Notes: generated from the letters alone by a model not told the origin. Numbered from the stretch's first letter, positions 24,938-33,493 are shown. The stretch: 41,504 nt of DNA from Terrimonas ferruginea DSM 30193 (GCF_000425585.1 NZ_AUDS01000030.1:1-41504), one strand, 5' to 3'. Numbers and translations are program-made.

Positions 24938-25705
24938 TCAGGCTGTTTTGAATTTCTCTATCGCCTGACGCGTGAAGTCGCTCAGCACCAGGCGTCCGCT
25001 GATGGCTGCACGTTCGATCAGGAGCTTATCCCAATGATCGGTGCCTTCCCACAATGTTTTTTTCAGTTCGGCCATTGCACGCGGGCTGGAGTGCGACAGC
25101 GTATACGAAAGACGAGCAATGGATTCATCCATGCCTTCCACAGTCGGATGCAATTCGGCAAAGAGTCCTTTGCGGCGGGCCCAGTCGCCATTGCGCCACA
25201 TAGACGCATCGATGGATAGTTGCGCAAAGGCAGACTTGCCAACTTTACGTTCCACCGCGGGTCCCACAACAAATGGTCCGATGCCAAGCGCCAGTTCGCT
25301 GAGGCGGATGTCTGCGCCTTCCACGGCAATGGCATAATCCACCGCGGCGGCAAGTCCCACACCGCCACCAACACATTTACCATGTATACGACCGATCACA
25401 AGTTGGGGACAGGTGCGCAGCGCATTGATCACGTTGGCAAAGCCGCTGAAGAAGGCAATGCCCTGCTCTTCGTTTTTGATAGCGGTCAGTTCTTCGAACG
25501 AGGCACCGGCACAAAAGGCCTTTTCTCCTGCCGAACGCAGCACGATCACTTTGGTTTCAATATCATTGCCGGCGCTGTGTACGGCCTGGGCCAATTCTTC
25601 CAGTATGCGGGCGGGTAATGAATTGCTTCTCGGATGGAAAAATTCTATGGTGGTAATCCCGTTATGAAATTCTGATTTTACGTAAGCGTTAATTTCCTGG
25701 CTCAT
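24938..25705 (-). CDS. Enoyl-CoA hydratase/isomerase family protein
   Basis: 255 residues of the crotonase fold. Oxyanion-hole segments are A-F-C-A-G-A-S-F-E-E-L (first) and C-V-G-G-G-V-G-L-A-A-A (second). The second catalytic region is S-E-L-A-L-G-I-G-P-F. The position of the usual second Glu in hydratases reads I-G-P-F, so isomerase rather than hydratase chemistry is possible. Next upstream on the same strand, 312 bp away, is paaZ, whose pathway needs crotonase-family enzymes (PaaF, PaaG). That is the best clue to its role; I leave the symbol blank. Confidence 0.82.
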   Translation of the reverse strand: MSQEINAYVKSEFHNGITTIEFFHPRSNSLPARILEELAQAVHSAGNDIETKVIVLRSAGEKAFCAGASFEELTAIKNEEQGIAFFSGFANVINALRTCPQLVIGRIHGKCVGGGVGLAAAVDYAIAVEGADIRLSELALGIGPFVVGPAVERKVGKSAFAQLSIDASMWRNGDWARRKGLFAELHPTVEGMDESIARLSYTLSHSSPRAMAELKKTLWEGTDHWDKLLIERAAISGRLVLSDFTRQAIEKFKTA

Positions 25706-25896
25706 AATTTTTTCATTTTATCAATAAATACAAACCTCAAGCCACAGCACACATAACCTGTTTAAAATTACGGCGAAAAGCCCTGCTGCTAAAGGGAACT
25801 ATGTTAATATTTTTCAACCCGTGCGGTTGAAACCCACATTCTTTTTCACGCAATTGCTCTTCACAATTGGCTCCATTCGCCCTTTTTACTTTTGAA

Positions 25897-26025
25897 TTCT
25901 TAGCGTCTCTGCTCCTTATGCGTCTTTGCGTGAAACCCACATCCTTTTTCACATAAAGGCACTTGACTATTCACCCTTTTTTGACTTTTGAATTTTGACT
26001 TTTGACTTTTGAATTATTCACCCTT
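25897..26025 (-). repeat. Compound repeat element, copy 1 (heptad words plus CGCAAAGAC block)
   Basis: Read on the minus strand it contains, in order: heptad words AATTCAA/AAGTCAA (five units, plus-strand starts 26009, 26002, 25995, 25988, 25981), GTGAATAG, TGTGAAAA, and a 39-bp block beginning TTTCACGCAAAGACGC (25897-25935). The same blocks occur in the same order in copy 2 at 35072-35198, with only 4 mismatches in the 39-bp block. The paaZ stop codon (TGA, 26018-26020) is part of the element edge. The remaining spacer from 25706 to 25896 holds more partial words and no gene. Confidence 0.8.
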
Positions 26026-28069
26026 CCTTCCGTCTCACCATCGTAAGAATAGTAGCCACGCCCACCAATGGTTCATCCGTATCATCCAGCATCTCCACCA
26101 GCCATTTCACAATACCCCGCGGAATATCGGTGTCTTCTTTTTTATCCTGTGTTATTTTTTCCTTACAGGTAAAACGGATGTGCAATTCTGTCCCCGGATA
26201 AACCGGTTTGGTGAACCGCAATTCATCTATGCCATAATTCAGCAGTACCGGATTTTTTTCATAGCTGTCAACAAACAATCCGGCTGCAAGGCTCATGATC
26301 AGGTAACCATGCGCTACCTGTTGTTCGAACATGGTATCGTTAAAGTCCGTATCCCGTAAATGCGCATAGAAATGATCGCCGCTGAGGTCGGCAAACTGAT
26401 CGATGTCTTCACTGGTGATGAGCCGCTTCTCCGTGATCAACTGATCACCGATCTGTAGTTCTTCAAAGTATTTTTTAAACGGATGAATACCGCCGGTATT
26501 GCCTTTCGCATATTGCTGATACACGCCGGTAATGGCGGTCAATGTGGTCGGCGATCCCTGCACGGCGGTGCGTTGCAGGTAATGTTTTACGCCGCGCATA
26601 CCGCCCATTTCTTCACCACCGCCCGCACGCCCCGGACCGCCATGCACCAGCAGCGGCAGCGGGGAACCATGACCCGTGCTTTCTTTCGCGCAGGTTTCAT
26701 TCAGTACCAATATGCGCCCGTGATGCGTGGCCGCACCCAATACATAATCGCGTGCTTCACGGTCGTCGCCGGTAACGATGGAGGAACAAAGACTGCCCTT
26801 CCCTTTTTTACTCAACGCAATCGCATCGTCGATGTTGTCGTAAGGCATCAGCGTTGCCACGGGACCAAAGGCTTCTATTTCATGCGGCTCACTGCTATGA
26901 AAAGGATTTTCATTGAGTAATAACAACGGTGAAAGGAACGCGCCTTTCTCCGCATCAGCGTCCATCACTTCCACACTGTCGAGCGAACCGTAGATCAATT
27001 GGGAAGAAGCCAGCAGTTTGCTCACCTGCTCTTTTACTTCACGGCGTTGTTGCTGACCCGCAAGCGAACCCATTCTCACTTTTTCATTGAGCGGATTACC
27101 GATGGTCGTTTGCGACAATGACACTGCCAGGGCGCGCTGTACGTCCTCCAATTTATCTTTCGGAACAAAAATTCTGCGTACGGCCGTACATTTCTGCCCG
27201 GCTTTGGTGGTCATTTCCTTGCGCACCTCTTTGATAAAAATATCCCACTCTGCAGTGCCCGGGCTTACCGTTTTTCCCAATACAATGCAATTGAGTGAAT
27301 CCGCTTCCATATTGAAGGGTACCGATTCCCGCAGAATAACGGGGTGGCTTTTCAGCATGAGTCCTGTGGATGCAGAACCGGTAAAGGTGACCACATCCTG
27401 CGAACCAACATGATCGAGTATATCGCCTGCGCTGCCGCAGAGCAACTGCAAAGCACCTTTGGGCAAAATACCCGACGCGATAATTTCTTTCACCACTGCT
27501 TCGGTAAGGAAGGCAGTGGCAGTAGCGGGCTTTACTACTGCGGGCACACCGGCCAGCAGGTTCACCGCAATTTTTTCGAGCATGCCCCACACGGGAAAGT
27601 TGAAGGCATTGATATGGATAGCCACACCTTCTTTCGGCACCAGCAGGTGCGTAGCCATGAAGGTGTTGCCGCGACTAAGGTTGTGACTTTCCCCATCGAT
27701 ACAAAAAGGACTATCCGGAAATTTGCGGCGCAGCGAGGCGTTGGCAAATAAATTACCAATACCGCCTTCGATGTCTACCCAACTGTCGGCGCGCGTGGCA
27801 CCGGTGCGGTAGCTCAATGCATAAAATTTGTCGAGATGCGTGCGCAGGTGAATAGCCAGTGCTTTGAGCATATTGCCGCGTTCGTGAAAAGTCATGCGGC
27901 GCAGGGCGGGGTTGCCCGTATTGCGTGCATATTCCAACGCAGCTTTAAAATCTATCCCTTTGGTACTGGCGGCTGCCAGCGGTTCGCCGGTAACGGCATC
28001 ATACAATAACTGTCCCTCTCCCGCTCCTTTCACCCACTCGCCGGCGATGTAATTTTCTAGTTGTAGCAT
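26018..28069 (-). CDS. paaZ: Phenylacetic acid degradation bifunctional protein PaaZ
   Basis: 683 residues, the normal PaaZ length. The N-terminal aldehyde dehydrogenase domain (about 1-515) has F-N-F-P-V-W-G, V-T-F-T-G-S-A-S-T-G, the general-base region N-M-E-A-D-S-L-N and the catalytic Cys in G-Q-K-C-T-A. The C-terminal MaoC-like hydratase domain (about 540-680) has D-L-S-G-D-H-F-Y-A-H, with the Asp and His of R-specific hydratases. The enzyme hydrolytically opens the oxepin-CoA ring and oxidises the resulting aldehyde in aerobic phenylacetate catabolism. No paaABCDE epoxidase genes are in this window. Confidence 0.93.
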   Translation of the reverse strand: MLQLENYIAGEWVKGAGEGQLLYDAVTGEPLAAASTKGIDFKAALEYARNTGNPALRRMTFHERGNMLKALAIHLRTHLDKFYALSYRTGATRADSWVDIEGGIGNLFANASLRRKFPDSPFCIDGESHNLSRGNTFMATHLLVPKEGVAIHINAFNFPVWGMLEKIAVNLLAGVPAVVKPATATAFLTEAVVKEIIASGILPKGALQLLCGSAGDILDHVGSQDVVTFTGSASTGLMLKSHPVILRESVPFNMEADSLNCIVLGKTVSPGTAEWDIFIKEVRKEMTTKAGQKCTAVRRIFVPKDKLEDVQRALAVSLSQTTIGNPLNEKVRMGSLAGQQQRREVKEQVSKLLASSQLIYGSLDSVEVMDADAEKGAFLSPLLLLNENPFHSSEPHEIEAFGPVATLMPYDNIDDAIALSKKGKGSLCSSIVTGDDREARDYVLGAATHHGRILVLNETCAKESTGHGSPLPLLVHGGPGRAGGGEEMGGMRGVKHYLQRTAVQGSPTTLTAITGVYQQYAKGNTGGIHPFKKYFEELQIGDQLITEKRLITSEDIDQFADLSGDHFYAHLRDTDFNDTMFEQQVAHGYLIMSLAAGLFVDSYEKNPVLLNYGIDELRFTKPVYPGTELHIRFTCKEKITQDKKEDTDIPRGIVKWLVEMLDDTDEPLVGVATILTMVRRKEG

Positions 28070-28080
28070 AACAATCGTGT

Positions 28081-28178
28081 TAAGTTGTAAGTTTTAAGTA
28101 GTAGGTAATAAGTTTGGTTCCTGTAGTTTGCAGAATCTGTTAAACTTAGAACTTAATACTTATAACCTATTACTTGCC
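28081..28178. repeat. Period-7 word array C (TAAGTTT units) as inverted arms
   Basis: Left arm: five 7-bp units starting at 28081 (TAAGTTG, TAAGTTT, TAAGTAG, TAGGTAA, TAAGTTT). Right arm at about 28143-28176 reads as complementary heptads (AAACTTA, GAACTTA, ATACTTA, TAACCTA, TTACTTG). About 27 bp separate the arms. Unlike the other arrays it lies between divergent genes (paaZ and a lipoprotein gene). A further C array is at 35211-35240. Confidence 0.8.
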
Positions 28179-28203
28179 CGCATCAAAATTACGCCATCAT
28201 CGC

Positions 28204-28211
28204 TACCTTTG
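28204..28211 (+). promoter_or_regulatory. Candidate -7 element for the 28232 lipoprotein gene
   Basis: TACCTTTG matches the Bacteroidetes TAnnTTTG consensus, 20 bp upstream of the ATG. The nearest TTG lies 27 bp further upstream, longer than usual spacing. Confidence 0.5.
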
Positions 28212-28231
28212 CGGGACAAAATGACCCGGAT

Positions 28232-28687
28232 ATGAATAAACTGTTTTTAGCTGCGCTGATGATCGTTACTGTTGCTTTTGTTGCCTGCGGCGCTGATGAT
28301 GCGGCAAAAAATCTTCAGGCAAAATCCCAGGCTTTATACGATAGCGTGATAAAAGGTCATGATGTAGGCATGGCAAAAATGCGCGCGCTCGGCAATGCAC
28401 GCGAACGTACCAAGCAGCTCATCGACTCCATCGACAAACTGCCCGCTCAGGCCAAAGAAGCCGCTGCCGAGCTGCGTGCACGGCTGTCGGGGTTGGGCGA
28501 CGAACTCGCTGCTGCTGAAAAAAACATGTACGAATGGATGGCGCAGATCAATTTGGATACGTTCAACAACGATATCAAAGAGAAAATACGCTATTATACC
28601 AGCGAAAACGAGAAAACAACCAGGATCAAGAATGATATTCTCGGCAGCCTGGCCAAAGCGGATTCCGTATTGAAAGAAAGATTCTAA
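28232..28687 (+). CDS. Hypothetical helical lipoprotein
   Basis: 151 residues. The signal peptide ends at V-A-F-V-A-C (Cys19), a reasonable lipobox. The mature part is almost entirely charged helix (A-K-N-L-Q-A-K-S-Q-A-L-Y-D, E-L-R-A-R-L-S-G-L-G-D-E-L-A-A-A-E-K-N), likely forming a coiled coil. No family is recognised. Its TAA stop overlaps the stop of the convergent downstream gene by 4 bp. Confidence 0.75.
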   Translation: MNKLFLAALMIVTVAFVACGADDAAKNLQAKSQALYDSVIKGHDVGMAKMRALGNARERTKQLIDSIDKLPAQAKEAAAELRARLSGLGDELAAAEKNMYEWMAQINLDTFNNDIKEKIRYYTSENEKTTRIKNDILGSLAKADSVLKERF

Positions 28688-29160
28688 CCCAGCGGCACCA
28701 CGCCGAATTGTTTGAGGTGATGCAGGGCGTGCTTGTGCAGCAACTGTACCTGCTGTTCAAAATTCAGATCGCCGAAAAAGGGATTGCGCAACACTTTATT
28801 GGGTTCCTTCGCGTACGCGTCAAAGAAATAAATCAGTTCCTCCTGTACGGTGCTGATAGCCGCCTGTATCGTACGGAAGCGATATGGCCGTGGATCGTGT
28901 GGCAATAACGGGTTCTGCAAATTCAATTTAAACGGGCGCTCGCTCATCAGAAATTCCCGCATACGGGGCAATTGTTCTTCCGGCGTTACCAGCGTATTTA
29001 TGATCAACCGGCCGTTTGCTACGGGCAGGGCATCAAAAGCCAGGTGTTCAATCATCTGCTGAACATCCATACGGCCCCATTGTGCAGGCGTGTTGCCCGG
29101 TAGCTGTTGCAGGTACCGGACCAGGCGGGTGCGTAAAAAATTTTCCTTTTCAAGATTCAT
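28684..29160 (-). CDS. DUF1569/DinB-like four-helix protein
   Basis: 158 residues from ATG 29160 (M-N-L-E-K-E-N-F-L). W-G-R-M-D-V-Q-Q-M-I-E-H-L near the start and the histidine-rich end L-H-K-H-A-L-H-H-L-K-Q-F resemble the DUF1569/DinB superfamily, whose His triad binds metal. Function is not established for this subfamily. Tail-to-tail overlap of 4 bp with the lipoprotein gene (CTAA shared). Confidence 0.65.
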   Translation of the reverse strand: MNLEKENFLRTRLVRYLQQLPGNTPAQWGRMDVQQMIEHLAFDALPVANGRLIINTLVTPEEQLPRMREFLMSERPFKLNLQNPLLPHDPRPYRFRTIQAAISTVQEELIYFFDAYAKEPNKVLRNPFFGDLNFEQQVQLLHKHALHHLKQFGVVPLG

Positions 29161-29277
29161 GGACAGGCAAGTTCGTTGCTGCAATTTTACGAAAACAAAC
29201 CTATTCAGCACCATCGTCGGGACGATACTGTCAGACCATCATATGACACGGAGAAAAACGGGAATAGACAGCGGGCC

Positions 29278-29865
29278 TTAGCTGTTGACGTTCAAACGGT
29301 CATCGATTGCGGATGACAGGGCGTCAAAAATAGCATCTACAGAACCCTCTCCTTTGATGGAGTGGAATTTGTCCTGCTTTCTGTAATGCTCGGCTACCGG
29401 AGAAGTCTCCTGGCTGTAAACAGAAAAGCGTTTACGGATAACCGCTTCATCTGTATCGTCGCTGCGGCCGGAGGTTTTTCCTCTGTTCAGCAAACGGGCG
29501 ATCAGCTCTTCTTCTCCTACTTCGAGCGCCAATACGGCTGCAATGCCGTTCTTCTTGAGTTCGAGCAGTTTATCCAGAGCTTCAGCCTGCGCTACCGTAC
29601 GGGGAAAACCGTCGAAAAGAAAACCGCGGGCATCTTTATGCTTGTCGAAATAAGAATCCACCATTCCAATCACTACTTCATCCGGCACCAACTGCCCCTT
29701 GTCGATGAATTTCTTTGCCTCAAGACCAAGCGGAGTCTCGCTTTTGATCTCTTCCCGCAGCAGGTTACCGGTAGATAAATGGACCAAACCATATTTATCA
29801 ACCAGCTTTTCAGATTGTGTACCTTTTCCGCTTCCAGGAGGACCAAATAAAATCAAATTGAACAT
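29278..29865 (-). CDS. adk: Adenylate kinase
   Basis: 195 residues. P-loop F-G-P-P-G-S-G-K-G-T (7-16), AMP-binding S-T-G-N-L-L-R, D-E-V-V-I-G-M-V, F-L-F-D-G-F-P-R-T and the short-LID signature L-L-N-R-G-K-T-S-G-R-S-D-D. The LID is short, lacking zinc cysteines. It interconverts ATP+AMP and 2 ADP in the cytoplasm. A -7 motif lies 26 bp upstream. Confidence 0.96.
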   Translation of the reverse strand: MFNLILFGPPGSGKGTQSEKLVDKYGLVHLSTGNLLREEIKSETPLGLEAKKFIDKGQLVPDEVVIGMVDSYFDKHKDARGFLFDGFPRTVAQAEALDKLLELKKNGIAAVLALEVGEEELIARLLNRGKTSGRSDDTDEAVIRKRFSVYSQETSPVAEHYRKQDKFHSIKGEGSVDAIFDALSSAIDDRLNVNS

Positions 29866-29891
29866 AAGCGCTTACTAACCTTGGTGAAAAA

Positions 29892-29899
29892 CAAATATA
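29892..29899 (-). promoter_or_regulatory. Candidate -7 element for adk
   Basis: The minus strand reads TATATTTG, a match to TAnnTTTG, 26 bp upstream of the adk ATG. Confidence 0.5.
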
Positions 29900-30011
29900 A
29901 CACAGGAGGCTTAAAAACTGTTTATAAAAGCCAATATTTCGTTGAATTCTATTCAATTCCAATAAAACGTTAATGATTTTAAAGGAAAAAACCTTTCGAA
30001 CCCTTGTAACG

Positions 30012-30019
30012 TAAATTTG
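30012..30019 (+). promoter_or_regulatory. Candidate -7 element for msrB
   Basis: TAAATTTG (TAnnTTTG) ends 17 bp before the msrB ATG; the surrounding 150 bp are AT-rich. Confidence 0.5.
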
Positions 30020-30036
30020 TTAAATAAGTAATTTGT

Positions 30037-30615
30037 ATGCTGATACGTCTCTTAACCCTGGTAGCCTGCTGCGTGCTGTTTCAGCAATGCTCATGGTCCC
30101 AGGACCATAATAAAGCTGTAAAAAATTCAACCCGGATGGATAGCACCAGTAAAAATAGTAACCCCGTTTATTCCACTACCGACAGCAGTGCTGTCAACCT
30201 CAGTGATGACCAGTGGAAAAAGATCCTGCCCGCCGATGTTTACCGCATTGCGCGCGAAAAAGGCACCGAACGTCCATGGACCAGCCCCTTTGAAAAGTCG
30301 AATGAAGTAGGCACCTATTACTGCGCTGCCTGTGGCAATCCCCTCTTCAAGAGCGACACAAAATTTGAGAGCGGTTGCGGCTGGCCGAGTTTTTACGAGC
30401 CCATTTCAAAAACAAGTATTATCTATACAGAAGATAACTCGCACGGCATGCGCCGCACCGAAGTGCAATGCGGCCGCTGTAAAGCTCACCTTGGCCACGT
30501 CTTCGACGACGGACCACCACCAACAGGACTGCGTTATTGCATCAATGGTGTGATCCTCGATTTCAAAAAGGCAAAAGACGCCGAGGCGAACTACGATAAA
30601 AATAAAAAAGGCTAA
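30037..30615 (+). CDS. msrB: Exported peptide-methionine (R)-S-oxide reductase
   Basis: 192 residues; an N-terminal hydrophobic signal (residues 2-16, with cysteines at 11, 12 and 18) precedes a Ser/Thr/Asn linker, so it is exported and possibly lipidated. The MsrB domain (about 55-188) has zinc ligands C96/C99 (C-A-A-C-G-N) and C145/C148 (C-G-R-C-K), catalytic C168 in R-Y-C-I-N-G, and possible resolving C114 in S-G-C-G-W-P-S-F. It repairs oxidised methionine, here presumably in periplasmic proteins. A strong terminator follows. Confidence 0.92.
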   Translation: MLIRLLTLVACCVLFQQCSWSQDHNKAVKNSTRMDSTSKNSNPVYSTTDSSAVNLSDDQWKKILPADVYRIAREKGTERPWTSPFEKSNEVGTYYCAACGNPLFKSDTKFESGCGWPSFYEPISKTSIIYTEDNSHGMRRTEVQCGRCKAHLGHVFDDGPPPTGLRYCINGVILDFKKAKDAEANYDKNKKG

Positions 30616-30671
30616 GAAAAACCCGTCCAGAAAAAAGACGACCCTTTGAATGAAGTTTGTTTTAGTATTTC

Positions 30672-30697
30672 AACCCCGCCCACCAGCGGGGTTTTTT
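30672..30697 (+). terminator. Intrinsic terminator after msrB
   Basis: Stem AACCCCGC (30672-30679) with GCGGGGTT (30686-30693), 6-nt loop, then a T-rich tail (TTTTCTTTTT). Confidence 0.88.
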
Positions 30698-30733
30698 CTT
30701 TTTCCCGGGAAATGACACCTCTCCAGTTTGTGC

Positions 30734-30741
30734 TACTTTTG
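30734..30741 (+). promoter_or_regulatory. Candidate -7 element for the SRPBCC gene
   Basis: TACTTTTG (TAnnTTTG) ends 23 bp before the ATG at 30765. Confidence 0.5.
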
Positions 30742-30764
30742 CCCTGTTCAAAAACAACAATCGC

Positions 30765-31778
30765 ATGAAGAACCTTAAGCAGGTTGGTATTTTCCTGGTG
30801 TTCGTGGTACTGTCCGCCGCCATTCTTTCCTTTCTGATCCCCGCGCAGCAGAAAGTGGAACGTTCTGTACAGATACAGGCACCCGCTGCTGCTGTGTATC
30901 AGCACATCGCCGAACTTGAAAGCTTCAACAAATGGTCCGTATGGGCGCAGAATGATTCCACGCTGAAGAATGTCATTACCGGACAAGACGGCACCGTTGG
31001 CGCCAGCAGCCAATGGACCGGCGATCCCACCATCTCCGGCGAAGGAAAGATCACGATCTTAAAGTTGAATGCGCCCAATGAAATAGAACAGGAACTCCAC
31101 TTCATGGCTCCGCACAACCAGAAAGCCAAATCACGTTTCGTACTGACGGAAAACAATGGCCTCACCACCGTTACCTGGACGGTAATTGTTCCCACACCGC
31201 GTCCCTGGAACATCTTCAATCTTTTTCACAGCATGGACAAAGAAATGGGAAAAGATTTTGACCAGGGCCTCAACAACCTGAAGCAGATCGTGGAAAAGAA
31301 AGCAGGTGTTGCCGCACCGGCTTATACCGTAAGCCAGATTAACTTTCCCGCACTCACGGCTGATATGGTGCGCCAGGAAATCGGTGATGCAGACAAAACA
31401 TCTTTTCTGCAGACACATTTCAATTACATCAAAGAAGAACTGCAAAAAAAACAGGAAACAGCCGGAGCGCTTTATGGTATTGTTTATAAACGTGACGCGC
31501 GTGCTTCCGATATCGGCGCAGCTATTGCTGTTTCCGCTGAAAAAGAAAAAGCAGATAACGAGCTGATCAAAACCATCAGCATCCCTGCATCGAAAGCCAT
31601 TGCTGTTGACTATTATGGCGATCCTGCCAACGCGCAGGCTGCCTACTTCGCATTGGAAAACTATTTGCGCGAACAAAAGCTGGAAAAGAAAATGCCGGTG
31701 ATCGAAGAATACAAAACAGCTTACCAGCATACGGACACGGCACGCTGGCATACACGGCTGATTTACCTCGTGAACTAA
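30765..31778 (+). CDS. Membrane-anchored SRPBCC domain fused to GyrI-like domain
   Basis: 337 residues. One N-terminal membrane helix (about 7-26) is followed by an SRPBCC/polyketide-cyclase-like domain (about 33-165: V-E-R-S-V-Q-I-Q-A-P-A, F-N-K-W-S-V-W). A GyrI-like/AraC effector-binding fold ends the protein (about 175-337, with I-P-A-S-K-A-I-A-V-D-Y-Y-G and a closing Y-L-V-N strand). Both folds bind small hydrophobic ligands in other proteins. No DNA-binding domain is present, so it is probably a ligand-binding or sensing protein at the membrane. Confidence 0.75.
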   Translation: MKNLKQVGIFLVFVVLSAAILSFLIPAQQKVERSVQIQAPAAAVYQHIAELESFNKWSVWAQNDSTLKNVITGQDGTVGASSQWTGDPTISGEGKITILKLNAPNEIEQELHFMAPHNQKAKSRFVLTENNGLTTVTWTVIVPTPRPWNIFNLFHSMDKEMGKDFDQGLNNLKQIVEKKAGVAAPAYTVSQINFPALTADMVRQEIGDADKTSFLQTHFNYIKEELQKKQETAGALYGIVYKRDARASDIGAAIAVSAEKEKADNELIKTISIPASKAIAVDYYGDPANAQAAYFALENYLREQKLEKKMPVIEEYKTAYQHTDTARWHTRLIYLVN

Positions 31779-31824
31779 TCATACAACAGTCAATCACTCA
31801 ATAGCCAAAACAGGCTGAACGGCA

Positions 31825-31854
31825 TTGTCGTCTGCCCCAATCGGCGTACTTTTG
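31825..31854 (+). promoter_or_regulatory. Bacteroidetes-type promoter of the aminotransferase gene
   Basis: TTG at 31825-31827, a 19-bp spacer, and TACTTTTG at 31847-31854 match the TTG-N17-23-TAnnTTTG sigma-ABfr promoter pattern, 31 bp before the ATG. Confidence 0.7.
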
Positions 31855-31885
31855 ACGCTGCTCCTTAACATCTAAATTCTTGCTG

Positions 31886-33142
31886 ATGAAATTGTCGCAT
31901 TTATCCGAAACACTCATTGGATCTGAAATCGTTAAACTGGGCGGAGAGATCAGGGAAAAGATCCGCCAGGGTGCAAAAATTTACAACTTCACGGTAGGCG
32001 ATTTTGATCCGGCGGTGTTTCCCATTCCACGCGAACTGGAAGATGCGATCGTCGATGCTTATCGTCGTCACTTTACCAACTATCCCGCAGCCGAAGGCAA
32101 CCTCGACCTGCGTGAATCCATCAAATCGTTTACACACGATACCGAAGGACTCGATTACGCATTGCCCGAAATACTGGTGGCCTCCGGCGGACGCCCATTA
32201 ATCTATTCCGTTTTCCGCGCCATTTGTGACGAAGGCGATAAAGTGATCTATGCCGTGCCGAGCTGGAACAACAATCACTACACGCATTTCGTGAGTGGTG
32301 AGCACATTGTGATCGAAGCCACTGCTGAAACCAACTTTATGCCTACGGCCGATGCTATCAGGCCATATGTGCAGGAAGCTACCCTGATTGCGCTTTGTTC
32401 CCCGCAAAATCCAACGGGTACTACTTTCAGGAAAGAAGACCTCGAAGCCATCTGCGACCTCGTTATAGAAGAAAACAAGCGCAGACCCGAAGGTGCCAAG
32501 AAACTTTATGTCATGTATGACCAGATGTACTGGCACCTTACCTATGGCGATATCCGCCATTACAATCCCGTATCGCTGCGCCCTGAGATGCGCGGGTATA
32601 CCATCTTCATCGATGCCATCAGCAAAGTATTTGCGGCAACCGGCGTACGTGTAGGCTGGAGCTTTGGTCCCGAAAAGATCATTGCCAAAATGAAAGCCAT
32701 TCTTACCCATATCGGTGCCTGGGCGCCAATGGCGGAACAAAAAGCCGTGGCAAAATACCTGGCCAACCGCGATGCCATTACCCAATACCTGGCGCATTTC
32801 AAAAAAGAAGTGGAAGAGCGTCTGCGCAGGATCTACGAAGGTTTTGTTTCCCTCCGGGAAAAAGGATACAGCGTGGATGCCATTGCACCCGAAGCAGCTA
32901 TTTACCTCACCATCAAACTGGATCTTGCGGGTAAAACGACTGCCGATGGCAAAAAACTGGAAAATCAATCGGAAGTAACCGATTATATTCTCAACGAAGC
33001 CAGCCTGGCCGTGGTACCATTCTATGCATTTGGTGCCGGAAAGAACAATCCCTGGTACAGACTGAGCGTAGGCACCTGCCGCAAAGAAGAAATTGGGGAA
33101 ATGTTTGCCCGGTTGGAAGAAGCGCTCAGCCGGCTGAAGTGA
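31886..33142 (+). CDS. Class I/II pyridoxal-phosphate aminotransferase
   Basis: 418 residues from ATG 31886 (a TTG two codons earlier is less likely). Fold-type I features: N-Y-P-A-A-E-G substrate/PLP region, S-P-Q-N-P-T-G-T (PLP-binding Asn), D-Q-M-Y (Asp/Tyr), the Schiff-base lysine K247 in I-S-K-V-F-A-A-T-G-V-R-V-G-W, and the substrate-binding Arg in W-Y-R-L-S-V-G. It is of the aspartate aminotransferase AspB-like group; the exact amino donor is not determined. Monocistronic with its own promoter. Confidence 0.88.
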   Translation: MKLSHLSETLIGSEIVKLGGEIREKIRQGAKIYNFTVGDFDPAVFPIPRELEDAIVDAYRRHFTNYPAAEGNLDLRESIKSFTHDTEGLDYALPEILVASGGRPLIYSVFRAICDEGDKVIYAVPSWNNNHYTHFVSGEHIVIEATAETNFMPTADAIRPYVQEATLIALCSPQNPTGTTFRKEDLEAICDLVIEENKRRPEGAKKLYVMYDQMYWHLTYGDIRHYNPVSLRPEMRGYTIFIDAISKVFAATGVRVGWSFGPEKIIAKMKAILTHIGAWAPMAEQKAVAKYLANRDAITQYLAHFKKEVEERLRRIYEGFVSLREKGYSVDAIAPEAAIYLTIKLDLAGKTTADGKKLENQSEVTDYILNEASLAVVPFYAFGAGKNNPWYRLSVGTCRKEEIGEMFARLEEALSRLK

Positions 33143-33215
33143 GGGTTGAATTGGCACAATTCTTTGTATACTTAAGAGCTACCTGATTATACAAACCTTA
33201 AAAATCCTCTTTAGT

Positions 33216-33431
33216 ATGAATAAGTTATTGACCGGCGTGGCCGTAGGCGTAGTTCTCGGAATTCTTTTTGCTCCTGATAAAGGCTCTGCAACCCGTCAGA
33301 AAATTGCAGACCAGGGTCGTGACCTGAAAGATCGTTTCAGCGATTTCGTGGATGGCCTGACCAATCAGTTTGAAGAAGCAGCAGAAGATGCACAGGAATT
33401 TGCGGCGAAAACCAAAGAAGCCATGCGTTGA
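33216..33431 (+). CDS. YtxH domain-containing small protein
   Basis: 71 residues. An N-terminal glycine-rich hydrophobic segment (residues 4-20: L-T-G-V-A-V-G-V-V-L-G-I-L-F-A-P) is followed by D-K-G-S-A-T-R-Q-K-I and an amphipathic charged helix, the YtxH layout. Such proteins are membrane-associated and often stress-induced; function is unknown. A strong terminator follows 20 bp after the stop. Confidence 0.8.
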   Translation: MNKLLTGVAVGVVLGILFAPDKGSATRQKIADQGRDLKDRFSDFVDGLTNQFEEAAEDAQEFAAKTKEAMR

Positions 33432-33450
33432 AACCGCTATAAAAAATTAA

Positions 33451-33475
33451 AACCCCGGTAAACCGGGGTTTTTTT
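33451..33475 (+). terminator. Intrinsic terminator after the YtxH gene
   Basis: Stem AACCCCGG with CCGGGGTT around a TAAA loop (33451-33470) followed by a run of seven T. Confidence 0.9.
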
Positions 33476-33493
33476 ATGCATAAAATCGTTTGG

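Noticed and set aside
25897-26025. CRISPR-like array from the repeated AAGTCAA words
   Set aside because: Units are 7 bp and contiguous with no spacers, and no cas gene is nearby.
32198-33157. Long open frame of 319 codons on the minus strand
   Set aside because: It is antisense to the aminotransferase gene, has no start context, no domain and an amino-acid composition typical of shadow frames.
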